Source: Labedaea rhizosphaerae (GTDB lineage: Bacteria; Actinomycetota; Actinomycetes; Mycobacteriales; Pseudonocardiaceae). Taken from it: DNA of 64,000 bases. Positions within the stretch are counted from its first letter, which is position 1; every line of letters starts with the position of its first letter. Below the pieces are notes generated by a model that worked only from the letters and a program-made list of their open reading frames with translations, ran no database searches and was not told where the DNA came from. Both the position numbers and the translations under genes were made by a program. This document shows, in pieces, positions 12,314 to 20,502 of the stretch. Location: the NCBI RefSeq assembly GCF_004362825.1, contig NZ_SNXZ01000005.1, forward strand, positions 434,001-498,000. The letters run 5' to 3'.

Positions 12314-13147
12314 TCAGCCGAGAACCTCCGCGATGAGCGTGGCGAGCAGGTCGGCGTAGCGGCCGTCCGGGTCCAGATCGGGGTCGAACACGGTGAACTG
12401 GATCCCGACCGCGCCGGGCCGCAGCGATCGCAGCAGGCCGGTCAGCTCGGCCGCGGTGAGCCCGCCGGGGTCGGGGCTGTCGACGGCGGGCAGGACGGAC
12501 GGGTCGAGCACGTCCACGTCGACGTGCAACCAGTAGCCGCCGATGTCGGGGATCGCGACCGCGTGCTGCTTGGCCGGGATGACGGCGCGCAGGACCGCGC
12601 TGGCCTCCGCCAGGCCCTCGTCGTCGTCGCGGCAGCCGATGTGGACGGTCCGCGCGGGATCGAAGTAGGGGCGCAGGCCGTCGAGGTCGGCGATCGCGTC
12701 CCAGTGCCGCCCGACCGCCGCGGCGAGGTCCTCACCCGCGAGCGAGGCGCACTGCGCGGAGTTGGTGGGGTTGCGGAAGTCGGTGTGCCCGTCGACGTGC
12801 ACCAGCCCGTACCGCCCGCGCAAGGCGAGACCGGCGCCGACGAGGATGCCGCAGTCGCCGCCGAGCACCAGCGGGAAGTTGCCGTCGTCGAGCACCCGCG
12901 TGATGCGAGCGGCGAGCCGCCGCGAGTGGTCGATGATCGCGTCCTGGTTGCGCAGCCGGTCTGCGCCGGGCACCCAGTCGTCGCGGTAGCGGCCGGGCAG
13001 GACGACGCCGTAGTCGCGGGCGTCCTTCAGGTTGGCGTACAGGCCTGCTTCCCGCAGCGCCTCGGGCGCCTTGGCGCAGCCGGGTACCGCGCCGGGCTCG
13101 GGTGGGCGCAGGCCGAGGTTGGACGGAGCCGCGATGATGCCGATCAC
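12314..13147 (-). CDS. Arginase/agmatinase-family ureohydrolase
   Basis: A 277-aa binuclear-manganese amidinohydrolase-fold protein. It shows the family blocks GGDCGI, HVDGHTDF and HVDVDVLDP. The first metal-site block is usually GGDH; here His is replaced by Cys, a variant seen in some actinobacterial members. The substrate may therefore be a guanidino or formimino compound other than arginine. GTG start at 13147. It lies 25 bp upstream of the FAD oxidase gene on the same strand and may be co-transcribed with it. Cytoplasmic. Confidence 0.85.
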   Translation of the reverse strand: MIGIIAAPSNLGLRPPEPGAVPGCAKAPEALREAGLYANLKDARDYGVVLPGRYRDDWVPGADRLRNQDAIIDHSRRLAARITRVLDDGNFPLVLGGDCGILVGAGLALRGRYGLVHVDGHTDFRNPTNSAQCASLAGEDLAAAVGRHWDAIADLDGLRPYFDPARTVHIGCRDDDEGLAEASAVLRAVIPAKQHAVAIPDIGGYWLHVDVDVLDPSVLPAVDSPDPGGLTAAELTGLLRSLRPGAVGIQFTVFDPDLDPDGRYADLLATLIAEVLG

Positions 13148-13213
13148 CGGACCATCATGACCGTCGCCGCCGATCGCGGGCGGCGCGGGCGCGTCGGCGG
13201 ATATGGTCGGGTG

Positions 13214-13558
13214 ATGAGCGAGACCGACAAGCCGGCCGGCGATCCCGACACCGACACCGACACCGATGACAACATCGTGGACGCGGAGATCGTCGAGGAG
13301 AGCACCGAGTTGGGACCGGTGAGCCCCGGCGTGCCGACGACCAGCCTGGAGCCCGACTACACCGAGGGCGGCGTGCCCACCTTCGACTACGTGCGCGACA
13401 AGATCGAGGGCCGGTCCACCACGGCGGCGGGCGCCACCGAGCTGGCCGGGCTCGGCACGGACAACACCGTGGCGGACTGGGACAAGAAGCTCGAGGAGCG
13501 CAACAAGGCCGGCGCGGACAAGCTCGAGGAGATCCGCCGCCAGATGCGCGGCGAGTGA
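13214..13558 (+). CDS. Conserved hypothetical acidic protein (114 aa)
   Basis: I do not recognise a characterised family. The protein is strongly acidic at the N-terminus, with a short Asp-Thr repeat (DPDTDTDTDD), and then has a predicted helical charged C-terminus (DWDKKLEERNKAGADKLEEIRRQ). It has no signal or membrane segment. It is transcribed divergently from the ureohydrolase gene, and its stop lies 4 bp from the convergent acetyltransferase stop. The 5' GGTCGGGTG and regular high-GC codon use support it as coding. Confidence 0.65.
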   Translation: MSETDKPAGDPDTDTDTDDNIVDAEIVEESTELGPVSPGVPTTSLEPDYTEGGVPTFDYVRDKIEGRSTTAAGATELAGLGTDNTVADWDKKLEERNKAGADKLEEIRRQMRGE

Positions 13559-13562
13559 CGCC

Positions 13563-14051
13563 TCAGCGCACCGCCTTCACGTAGCGGTGGGCCGGGACCA
13601 CGATGTCGCCGGGCGCCAGGTGGTCGAAGGGGCCGTGGTCGGCCCAGCCGTGGCGTTCGTAGTAGCGCCGGGCCCGGGTGTTGCCCGCGACCACGGCCAG
13701 CCAGGCGGTGTCGTGGCCGCCCGCCGCCACCAGGCGTTCGGCTTCGGCCAGCAACGCCGGGGCCACCGCGCCGCCGCGGAAGCTCGCGTCCACGTAGACC
13801 TGCTCCACCTCGTCGTCCAGGACCATGATGAAACCGGCGACCGCGCCGTCGACGTCGGCCACGACGGTCTTGGCTTCGGCGTCGGCGTTGGCGGCCCGGT
13901 CGACGGCCCGCTCGACGAAGGAGTCCGGGGTGCGGGCGGTGATCAGCTCATCGGGCACGTTGCCCAGGTGGGCGTCCTGCCAACCGGCGTGCCAGATGCG
14001 GGCGATGGCCTCCGCGTCGGCGGGGGTCGCGAAGCGCAGGGTGGGCGTCAT
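13563..14051 (-). CDS. GNAT family N-acetyltransferase
   Basis: A 162-aa acetyl-CoA-dependent N-acetyltransferase. It has the GNAT fold order, with the beta4 strand QVYVDASFRGGAVAPALL (acetyl-CoA pyrophosphate loop) near residue 85 and the C-terminal NTRARRYYERHGW block. The start codon overlaps the stop of the lipoprotein gene upstream (ATGA), so the two are translated together. The substrate is unknown. Cytoplasmic, in contrast to its secreted partner. Confidence 0.9.
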   Translation of the reverse strand: MTPTLRFATPADAEAIARIWHAGWQDAHLGNVPDELITARTPDSFVERAVDRAANADAEAKTVVADVDGAVAGFIMVLDDEVEQVYVDASFRGGAVAPALLAEAERLVAAGGHDTAWLAVVAGNTRARRYYERHGWADHGPFDHLAPGDIVVPAHRYVKAVR

Positions 14052-15037
14052 TTGGTGGCCGCCGTTCCGAGGGTCTTCAGCAGAGTGCCGGCGACCTCGG
14101 TGACGTGCTGGGCCACGTCCGGGTAGGAGTAGCCGTTGTTCTGCTGGGTGAGCACCACCGCGATGAACTGGTGCCGCGAGCCGAGCAGCGCGCTCGAGTG
14201 CAGCAGGCGATACGGGCGGTAACCGATCCAGCCCTGTTTCGCGGCGACGTTCTTGGGCCGCACCCCAGGGCCGAGGAAACCGAAGTACTGGTCGAAGTCG
14301 TCGGCGAGGCCGTAGTGGGTGGGCTCGGCCAGCGCGTCGAGGACCAGGTCGCGGTCGTCCGGGGCGAGCTTGGTGAGCAGGTACCGGTAGACCGCGACGG
14401 TGTCGGCCGCGGAGATCGTCGCCTCGCCCCACTGGGCCGGGTCCTGCGGCGGTTCGGTCTGGTGCAGACCGGCGAGGTCCTTGATGGCGACCAGGGCCCG
14501 CATGCCGTTGTACTTGCCCCACAAGGCGTTCATGGCGCTGTCGTCGCTGCCGGACAGCGCGCGCCGGATCCACGCGCGGTCCTGGTCGGTGAGTTCGATG
14601 TCGCCGTTTTCCTGTTCGTGCAACAACTCCACGATCACGAACAGCTTGATCACCGATGCCGACATGATCGGCTTGGTGGCGTACTGGCCGGAGGAAAGCT
14701 TGTTGTTGGCGCGGTCGTAGACGGCGACGGCGTAGAGCCGGCCCGGGGTGTTCAGCGAGTCGGCCCTGGCCACCGCGGTCCGGGCCAGCTTCGCGCTGAC
14801 CGGGAACGGGGCGGCCGTGGTGGGGGTGGCCTGCCTGGTCGGCGAGCCCTTGGCCTCGGGTGACGCGGAAGTGGTGGTGGTGATCGGCGTCGTGGTGGTT
14901 GTCGAGGTCGTGGCGGTCGTGCTGCCGGTCGGCACACCGGACGCCGCCACTTCATTGGCGGGGCCGGCACATCCGGCGACGAAGACCGCGGCGGCGCAGG
15001 CCGCCACGAAACGCAGCCCAATGGTGGCGCTCCGCAT
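14048..15037 (-). CDS. Secreted lipoprotein, serine beta-lactamase/DD-peptidase-related
   Basis: A 329-aa protein starting MRSATIG. It has a lipoprotein signal (lipobox VAGC, Cys about residue 20), a Thr/Ser-rich linker of ~45 residues and a class-A beta-lactamase-like domain (about 80-329). The active-site SxxK is seen as SASVIKL. A GSDDSAMN block stands at the SDN position and KQGW in place of KTG. The altered motifs leave true beta-lactamase activity uncertain. Other members of the fold act on cell-wall peptides or are inactive. GGGGAG lies 3 nt upstream of the ATG. It is coupled to the acetyltransferase by ATGA. Confidence 0.82.
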   Translation of the reverse strand: MRSATIGLRFVAACAAAVFVAGCAGPANEVAASGVPTGSTTATTSTTTTTPITTTTSASPEAKGSPTRQATPTTAAPFPVSAKLARTAVARADSLNTPGRLYAVAVYDRANNKLSSGQYATKPIMSASVIKLFVIVELLHEQENGDIELTDQDRAWIRRALSGSDDSAMNALWGKYNGMRALVAIKDLAGLHQTEPPQDPAQWGEATISAADTVAVYRYLLTKLAPDDRDLVLDALAEPTHYGLADDFDQYFGFLGPGVRPKNVAAKQGWIGYRPYRLLHSSALLGSRHQFIAVVLTQQNNGYSYPDVAQHVTEVAGTLLKTLGTAATK

Positions 15038-15164
15038 GCACTCCCCGTTTCGCCGACTCACCCGATCGGGCGACCTTATGCGCAGCGATAGTCACACAAG
15101 GCCACAGTGACCAATTCGTTAGCTGCTGCGGGATTGGTTGATCCGCAGCAGATTGCCGGGCAGG

Positions 15165-15599
15165 TCACGCGTTGTGGGACGTCGCCGACTCGGCCGACTT
15201 GGCTTCGCCATTCCTGATCGGTCGCGTGTGGATCTTCGCGATGCACGGCGGGATGGCCGCGCCCTCTTCGTGATTGCGAGCCCGGTAAGAACTGGGGCTC
15301 TCGCCCACCAATTCGGTGAACCGCGTGCTGAACGAACCGAGCGACGTACAGCCGACTTCGAAGCAGACCTCGGTGACGGAAAGGTCGCCGCGCCGCAACA
15401 GCGCCTTGGCCCGCTCGATGCGCCGGGTCATCAGGTAGCTGTACGGGCTCTCGCCGAACGCCGCGCGGAAACTACGGGAGAAATGCCCGGGCGACATGAG
15501 CGCGACCTGCGCCAACGCCGTCACGTCGAGCGGCTTGGCGTAGTCGCGGTCCATCGTGTCGCGCGCGCGGCGCAGCCGGACGAGATCCTCCAGGTTCAC
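15165..15599 (-). CDS. AraC-family DNA-binding regulator (short form)
   Basis: A 144-aa transcription factor that is mostly the AraC/XylS double helix-turn-helix (about residues 8-108; DVTALAQVALMSPGHFSRSF and the second HTH SVTEVCFEVGCTSLGSFS). A basic/polar tail of ~35 residues follows. There is no ligand-binding domain, so it belongs to the short AraC class near transporter or glyoxalase genes. GTG at 15599 is the best start because the domain begins immediately after it. The longer frame upstream is out of family. Confidence 0.85.
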   Translation of the reverse strand: MNLEDLVRLRRARDTMDRDYAKPLDVTALAQVALMSPGHFSRSFRAAFGESPYSYLMTRRIERAKALLRRGDLSVTEVCFEVGCTSLGSFSTRFTELVGESPSSYRARNHEEGAAIPPCIAKIHTRPIRNGEAKSAESATSHNA

Positions 15600-15718
15600 G
15601 CTCCCACCATCCCACAGCCGCGCCGGTCGGTGCTCCTGCCCAACGGACCGGGTGACCGCGTGCACTGTCGGTGAACATGCGCGACGCGACGGCCGTCGCC
15701 GCAGCGCCAGGCGCCGAG

Positions 15719-16201
15719 CTAGTGCGGCTTGCGTGCCGGGTCTTCGTCGGGAGTGGACAGTTGGTCGGCGACGTGGTCGCGGAGCCGGTCCAGGATCGCC
15801 AGCAGGGTGATCCGCTGCGCCTCGCTCAGCACGGCGAAGGTGCGATCGGCGTGGGCGTCGTGCAGTGCCTTGATCTCGCTGAGGTGTTCGTGACCCTTGC
15901 CGGTGATCTCGAGGCGGATGGACCGGCGGTCGTCCGGGTCGGCGCGCCGGCGCAGCAGGCCTTCGTCCTCCAGGCCGTCGACCAGTGACGTGATCGACCG
16001 CCCGGTGACGCCGAGCCGGTCCTTGAGGTCGCCCATCCGCGGTGAACCGGCCTCGTCGACGGCCAGCATCAGCAGCACGCGGGAGGTCGACCAGCCGCGC
16101 TGGACGTAGGGCTGGCCCGCGTAACGCCGCAGCGCGTGGGTCGTGCGCATCAGCGCCTCGGCCAGGTCCGCGCCCGAGGGCGTTTTCTCGCTTGACACCA
16201 C
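15719..16201 (-). CDS. MarR family transcriptional regulator
   Basis: A 160-aa winged-helix repressor. The recognition helix and wing are visible in GDLKDRLGVTGRSITSLVDG and ADPDDRRSIRLEITGKG. Start is one of two consecutive GTG codons (16201 or 16198). It is divergent from an MFS exporter across a 68-bp spacer with an inverted repeat. MarR proteins commonly repress such adjacent efflux genes and release on binding a phenolic or drug ligand. The ligand here is unknown. Confidence 0.92.
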   Translation of the reverse strand: MVSSEKTPSGADLAEALMRTTHALRRYAGQPYVQRGWSTSRVLLMLAVDEAGSPRMGDLKDRLGVTGRSITSLVDGLEDEGLLRRRADPDDRRSIRLEITGKGHEHLSEIKALHDAHADRTFAVLSEAQRITLLAILDRLRDHVADQLSTPDEDPARKPH

Positions 16202-16269
16202 CCGAGGATACAGTCAAACCTGATAGAGGTAATTGACACTATCCGGGATGTAACAGATTTGGGAGACGG
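16202..16269. promoter_or_regulatory. Divergent MarR/MFS promoter region with inverted repeat
   Basis: This unusually A+T-rich spacer contains GATAG (16222-16226) and CTATC (16239-16243), a 5-bp inverted repeat separated by 12 bp. A TCAA/TTGA pair also lies in it, and TTGACA at 16233-16238 could be a -35 element for the MFS gene. This is a plausible operator for the adjacent MarR protein; direct evidence would need binding data. Confidence 0.5.
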
Positions 16270-17520
16270 ATGCGACCGCCTTCAACGCAGGCAGCAGCGG
16301 TGCGTACGGGAACAGGGCAGCCGGTGGGCTTGCGGCAGAACCGCAACTTCTGGTTGCAGGTGGCCGGCGCGGTCATCTCGGCGTTGGGCACGGCCGCCGC
16401 CCCCGTCGCGACGGCCTTCGCGATCCTCTACGCGGGCGGCTCCGGCACGGCGATCGGCCTGGTGTCGGCTTCGGGCACCCTGCCGGCCTTGCTGTTCTTC
16501 GTCATCGGCGGGGTCGTGGCCGATCGGCTGCCGCGCCACCACGTGATCGTGGCGGCGAACCTCGTCAGCGCGGTGGCGCAGGCGGTGTTCGCGGTGGTGG
16601 TGTTCACGCACTCGGTCCGGTTGTGGGAGCTGGTGCTCATCTCGGCGGCGAATGGCCTCGCCATCGCGTTCCGCATGCCGGCCACCGAGGGCCTCATCAT
16701 GCGCAGCGTCGACCGGGCGCACGCGAGCAAGGCGTTCGCCATCTTCCGGACCGCGCTCAACGGCGCGCAGGTCGCCGGTGCCGCGCTCGGCGGCGTGGTG
16801 GTGTCGAGTTTCGGTCCGGGCTGGGTCCTCGCGCTCGACGCGACGACGTTCGTGATCGCCTGCGGGTTGAGCGTGTTGATGAAGGCCGAAGGGCGGCTGC
16901 GCCGGCGGGCCGGCATGGTCACCGAGCTGAAGGAAGGCTGGGGCGAGTTCGCCGGGCGGCGGTGGTTGTGGAGCGTGGTGGTGCAGTCGGCGGTGGTCAA
17001 CGCCGTGGGCGTCGGTGCGTTCATGGTCCTCGGCGCGCTGGCCGCCGACCGCAGGCTCGGCGGCGCCCGCGACTGGGGCCTCATCCTCTCCTGCGACGCG
17101 ATCGGCATGATCATCGGCGGCTTGCTGATGGTGCGGCTGCGGCCGCGGCGGCTCCTGGTCTCCGGGGTCTGTGCGTTGGTCCCGCTTGCCTTGCCACCGG
17201 CCGCGTTCGCGCTCGGGTCCTCGCTGGTGGTGATCTGCGTGGCGTCCCTGCTCGCAGGGGTCGGCGTGGAGGTCTTCGGCGTCAACTGGATGACCACGCT
17301 CAGGCAGGAAGTACCGCACGAGAAGTTCTCCCGGGTCGCCGCCTACGAGGCCCTCGGTTCGTTCGGGCTCACGCCGTTGGGCGCGGCCGTCGCCGGACCC
17401 GCCGCGGACCGCTTCGGCCTCGCGGGCACCCTGTGGTGCGCGGCGGGCGCGATCGTGGCCGCCACCGCGCTGGTGCTGACGGTTCCGGACGTGCGGAAGA
17501 TGGAACGCGAGCGCGGATGA
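16270..17520 (+). CDS. MFS efflux transporter
   Basis: A 416-aa 12-helix major facilitator transporter of the macrolide-efflux/enterobactin-exporter type. It has the conserved loop VVADRLPRHHV between helices 2 and 3 and a central cytoplasmic loop around residues 195-215. GGGAG precedes the ATG by 4 nt. It is divergent from the MarR gene, its probable repressor. The following VOC-fold gene on the same strand starts 33 bp downstream; together they could form a small resistance unit. The exported compound is unknown. Confidence 0.9.
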   Translation: MRPPSTQAAAVRTGTGQPVGLRQNRNFWLQVAGAVISALGTAAAPVATAFAILYAGGSGTAIGLVSASGTLPALLFFVIGGVVADRLPRHHVIVAANLVSAVAQAVFAVVVFTHSVRLWELVLISAANGLAIAFRMPATEGLIMRSVDRAHASKAFAIFRTALNGAQVAGAALGGVVVSSFGPGWVLALDATTFVIACGLSVLMKAEGRLRRRAGMVTELKEGWGEFAGRRWLWSVVVQSAVVNAVGVGAFMVLGALAADRRLGGARDWGLILSCDAIGMIIGGLLMVRLRPRRLLVSGVCALVPLALPPAAFALGSSLVVICVASLLAGVGVEVFGVNWMTTLRQEVPHEKFSRVAAYEALGSFGLTPLGAAVAGPAADRFGLAGTLWCAAGAIVAATALVLTVPDVRKMERERG

Positions 17521-17553
17521 CCCACGAACCCGGGCCGCTGGCAGGATCACGGC

Positions 17554-17907
17554 ATGGAACGCGTGCTCGGGATCGGTGGCTACTTCATCCGCGCGTCGGA
17601 TCCGGCGGCCTTGGGCGCCTGGTACCGGGACTGCCTCGGGTTGGATGCCGGCGAGCACGGCGTGTGGCACCAGGAGCCCGGCCCGACGGTCTTCGCGCAG
17701 TTCGAGGCCGAGACCGACTACTTCGGTGCCCGATCGCAGCAGACCATGCTCAACTTCCGCGTCCGCGACCTGGACGCCATGCTCGCGCAGCTGCGGGCCA
17801 AGGGCGCCGACGTGGTCGATGACATCCAGGACATGGACGGCGTCGGCCGGTTCGGCTGGGTGACCGATCCCGAGGGCAACCGGATCGAGCTCTGGCAGCC
17901 CGCCTGA
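17554..17907 (+). CDS. VOC superfamily (glyoxalase/bleomycin-resistance-fold) protein
   Basis: A 117-aa single-domain VOC protein with the paired beta-alpha-beta-beta-beta modules. The N-terminal block is GYFIRASDPAALGAWYRDC and the C-terminal block is TDPEGNRIELWQP, whose Glu is the usual metal ligand. It could be a glyoxalase-like lyase, a dioxygenase or an antibiotic-binding resistance protein. It lies downstream of the MFS exporter and may be co-transcribed, which slightly favours a detoxification role. Confidence 0.88.
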   Translation: MERVLGIGGYFIRASDPAALGAWYRDCLGLDAGEHGVWHQEPGPTVFAQFEAETDYFGARSQQTMLNFRVRDLDAMLAQLRAKGADVVDDIQDMDGVGRFGWVTDPEGNRIELWQPA

Positions 17908-18353
17908 CGCGGGTGCGCGGACGCGTGCGCCATGCCGAGACCGGCCGGAAGGCCTGAGGCCGCGCACGACCGCGCCCACCGGCCAGGATGCCGTCGCCGC
18001 AAGCCGGGGCATCACGGATCGGGAGTGCGCGAAGCACCGGTCGAACGGCGCCGACGGCACCAACCTCGCCGCCAGTGCCACCGCCCGGTCCCACCCGGGA
18101 TCGGACACGTAGCGCTGGTGCGTCTGCGGCCCCGCGACCCCCGCACGCAGCCGCGGGGACCGGCAGCCAGTGGCGGCGACCAGCCCCGCCGGGCTCGGCG
18201 AGAACGACCCGTCAGGCTCGTCAGGGCTCGTCAGTCCCCGTCAACCCCGCCACGGCCGAACACGCCGTCGGCCACCGGGCAGAACTCACCGTCGCGGCCA
18301 TCGTCCTCGGCTGCGGTGGATCACCGGATGTCCATCCCCGGGTTCGGGCCGGC
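17908..18353. other. Intergenic stretch of 446 bp without a supported gene
   Basis: The open frames here lack codon bias, ribosome sites and family similarity on both strands. The only structure I see is a short imperfect 10-bp tandem repeat (18211-18250). The VOC gene points into the region from the left, and the glycosidase gene ends at its right border, so it lies between convergent genes. Confidence 0.6.
18211..18250. repeat. Imperfect 10-bp tandem repeat, four units
   Basis: Four consecutive 10-bp units, of the type GTCAGGCTCG with drift to TCAACCCCGC in the last unit. They lie in the non-coding stretch between the VOC and glycosidase genes. Probably a small slippage product. Confidence 0.5.
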
Positions 18354-19718
18354 TCAGGCGTCCACGAATACCGGCGTCGCCGACACCTCCACCTTCACCG
18401 GACCGGGCAGCTCGACGGTGACCGGCGGCTCGTCCTCCCCGTCGAACGGATCGCCGCTCACCCACGCGATGAACACCGGTCCCCGGCCCTCCCGCGTCAC
18501 CTCGTAAGCCTCCACCGTCGGATGCCCCGCCAGCGGAACCTTGGTCACCGCAACGGCATCGGACAACTGCGCCGTCATCGCAGCGAAGGCGTCGGCGGCG
18601 GGGTGCCGGACCGTCAAGGCGCCGGACTCGTCGTAGTCCAGTAACGGCAGCTTGCCGAACATCAGGTACATCATCTGGTGCGGATCGACCGGCCCGGGCA
18701 CCTCCGGCGCCAGGTTCCAATACGCGGTGACCCGCACGCCCGACGCCAGCGCCAGGACATTCCGGATCACCACCTGCCGGGCGTTGATCCGATCCCGCTT
18801 GGCCGCCAGCTCCGGCGGGCAGCCGGGCAGGAACATCTGCAGCCGTGGGGGCAGCTGCGCCATCCGCGCGCTCAAGGACACCATCGCCCGGCGTTCCGGC
18901 GTGTCCTGCCCCGCCAGCGCGGCCAGCTCCTCGGTGCTCTGGGTCGCGGCCTCCTGGCCGGCGAACGCAGCCGCGAACGCCTCCTGCACCACCGGGTCCA
19001 GCTCCGGGAACTCGAACAGCACCGGCCCCGCGTACTCCCCCGCCACCACCGGCTTCTCGTACCCGTGCGCCCGCATCATCGACCGGACATCATCCACAAT
19101 GGACGGTATGGCCTCCGGCCGTCCGTAGAGGTGCACGCTGAACGCGTCGAAGTGGTCCCGCCCGGCCGACACCAGGTGGTCGAAGAACTGCCGCGGCGGA
19201 CTGCCCGCGGGCGAACTGTGCACGTCGTACCCGCACCCGCCGAGCACCACGGTCGCCTCGGGGTCGACCGACTTCACGGCGGCGAAGAACTCACGCAACT
19301 GCGCCACGTACTCGGGCGCGGATCCGGCCCACAACAACGGCCCGTTGCTCGGCTCGTTGTCGCACTGCCAGTACTTCACCCGCCCACCGCACCGCGCCAC
19401 CAAGGCGCGGACGAACGAACCGTATTGCGATAGGTCGTGCGGAGGTGAGGGCGGCAGGAAGTCGGTCGCCTCGCGTGTCCCCCACGGCGAGGACGAGCAC
19501 ACCGTGAGCCACACCTCGTCATCGCCGTCCACCTGGGACAGCAGCGCGTCCACCGCGTCCCACGTGTACTGCCCGGGCGCGGGCTCCACCCCTCCCCAGA
19601 ACACATAGGACCGCACCAGCGACGCCCCCAGCGCCCTGGCCTGCGGCACGAACTCGCCGGGCGGGCCGAAGAGCCCGTAGCCGATCCCCCGCACCACGCC
19701 GAACCGTACGTCGGTCAT
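18354..19718 (-). CDS. Glycoside hydrolase, clan-A (beta/alpha)8 type
   Basis: A 454-aa cytoplasmic glycosidase-like protein. The TIM barrel occupies about residues 1-370. The probable acid/base Glu is in WQCDNEPSNG and the probable nucleophile Glu in VVAGEYAG. A small beta-rich C-terminal domain follows. This NEP/E pattern is that of clan GH-A (GH39/GH42-like families). There is no signal peptide, so the substrate is likely an imported oligosaccharide or glycoside. The ATG at 19718 has GGGGGAG 5 nt upstream; a TTG at 19739 is the longer option. It is divergent from a TetR gene across a clear operator. Confidence 0.78.
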   Translation of the reverse strand: MTDVRFGVVRGIGYGLFGPPGEFVPQARALGASLVRSYVFWGGVEPAPGQYTWDAVDALLSQVDGDDEVWLTVCSSSPWGTREATDFLPPSPPHDLSQYGSFVRALVARCGGRVKYWQCDNEPSNGPLLWAGSAPEYVAQLREFFAAVKSVDPEATVVLGGCGYDVHSSPAGSPPRQFFDHLVSAGRDHFDAFSVHLYGRPEAIPSIVDDVRSMMRAHGYEKPVVAGEYAGPVLFEFPELDPVVQEAFAAAFAGQEAATQSTEELAALAGQDTPERRAMVSLSARMAQLPPRLQMFLPGCPPELAAKRDRINARQVVIRNVLALASGVRVTAYWNLAPEVPGPVDPHQMMYLMFGKLPLLDYDESGALTVRHPAADAFAAMTAQLSDAVAVTKVPLAGHPTVEAYEVTREGRGPVFIAWVSGDPFDGEDEPPVTVELPGPVKVEVSATPVFVDA

Positions 19719-19741
19719 GCCATCTCCCCCAGAGATCAAAA

Positions 19742-19773
19742 TTTACGTGCTAAACGAGACTTTAGCACATAAA
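19742..19773. promoter_or_regulatory. 32-bp palindromic operator between glycosidase and TetR genes
   Basis: GTGCTAAA (19747-19754) and TTTAGCAC (19761-19768) are perfect 8-bp arms around a 6-bp spacer. After one mismatch, the outer TTTA and TAAA blocks also pair. It is centred in the divergent promoter region, 14 bp before the TetR start and overlapping the region upstream of the glycosidase. Autoregulation plus control of the glycosidase by this TetR is the obvious inference. Confidence 0.8.
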
Positions 19774-19781
19774 CTAGCGGC

Positions 19782-20480
19782 GTGATGAAGCCGCCGATCT
19801 GGACCCAACCGCCGCCACCCCCACGCCAGCGCGCCCTGGGCCGGGAGGAGATCGTCGCCGCCGGGATCCTGGTCGCCGACGAGGGCGGCCCGGACTCGAT
19901 CACCATGAAGAACGTCGCCGAGCAGCTCGGGCCCTACTCGCCGATGGCCCTCTACCGCTACGTACACAGCAAGGAGGGCCTGATCGACCTCATGCTCGAC
20001 GCGGCCGCCGGCGAGGTCCCGGTACCGGAGGCGCCCAGCGGGAACTGGCGCGAGGACCTGCACACGCTGGCCGCCGACACGCGCGAGATGGTCCTGACCC
20101 ACCCCTGGTACGCCGAGCTCACCCACACCCGCGCGCCCGTCGGCCCCAACACGATGCGGCGGCTCGAGTTCATGCTCACCGTCCTCACCGAACAGGGCGC
20201 CGCGCTCGGCGACGCGATGAGCTACGCCGCGCTCATCGACCGGCACATCATCGGCAGCGGGCTGCAGGAGGCCGAGGAGAGCCGGACGCACCTCGCGCTG
20301 GGCCTGCACGACGGGCACGCCCTGGTCGCCGCGCTCGCCCCGATCCGCGAGCTGGCCGAGGCCGGGGGCCACCGGCTGCTGACCCGGTGGCTGAGCGAAC
20401 CGATCACCTCGCCCGAGGACCAGTTCGAGCTGGGCCTGGGGTTCCTGCTCGACGGCATCGCCGCACGGCTGCGGGGGTGA
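19782..20480 (+). CDS. TetR family regulator with TetR_C-type ligand domain
   Basis: A 232-aa repressor. After a proline-rich N-terminal arm, the helix-turn-helix spans about residues 22-68 (SITMKNVAEQLGPYSPMALYRYV), followed by a larger all-helical ligand domain. Start is GTG at 19782 or the ATG immediately after. It probably controls the divergent glycosidase through the adjacent palindrome. It is followed after 22 bp by the NAD kinase gene and may be co-transcribed with it. Confidence 0.9.
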   Translation: MMKPPIWTQPPPPPRQRALGREEIVAAGILVADEGGPDSITMKNVAEQLGPYSPMALYRYVHSKEGLIDLMLDAAAGEVPVPEAPSGNWREDLHTLAADTREMVLTHPWYAELTHTRAPVGPNTMRRLEFMLTVLTEQGAALGDAMSYAALIDRHIIGSGLQEAEESRTHLALGLHDGHALVAALAPIRELAEAGGHRLLTRWLSEPITSPEDQFELGLGFLLDGIAARLRG

Positions 20481-20502
20481 GCGGCGCGTAAGCTGTGGCA
20501 CC

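Noticed and set aside
14048-15037. Calling the lipoprotein a true class A beta-lactamase
   Set aside because: SxxK is present but the SDN and KTG motifs are altered, so antibiotic resistance cannot be claimed.
17932-18507. A plus-strand frame in the gap after the VOC gene
   Set aside because: Its composition is Arg/Pro/Gly-rich, it overlaps the glycosidase gene and has no recognisable domain.
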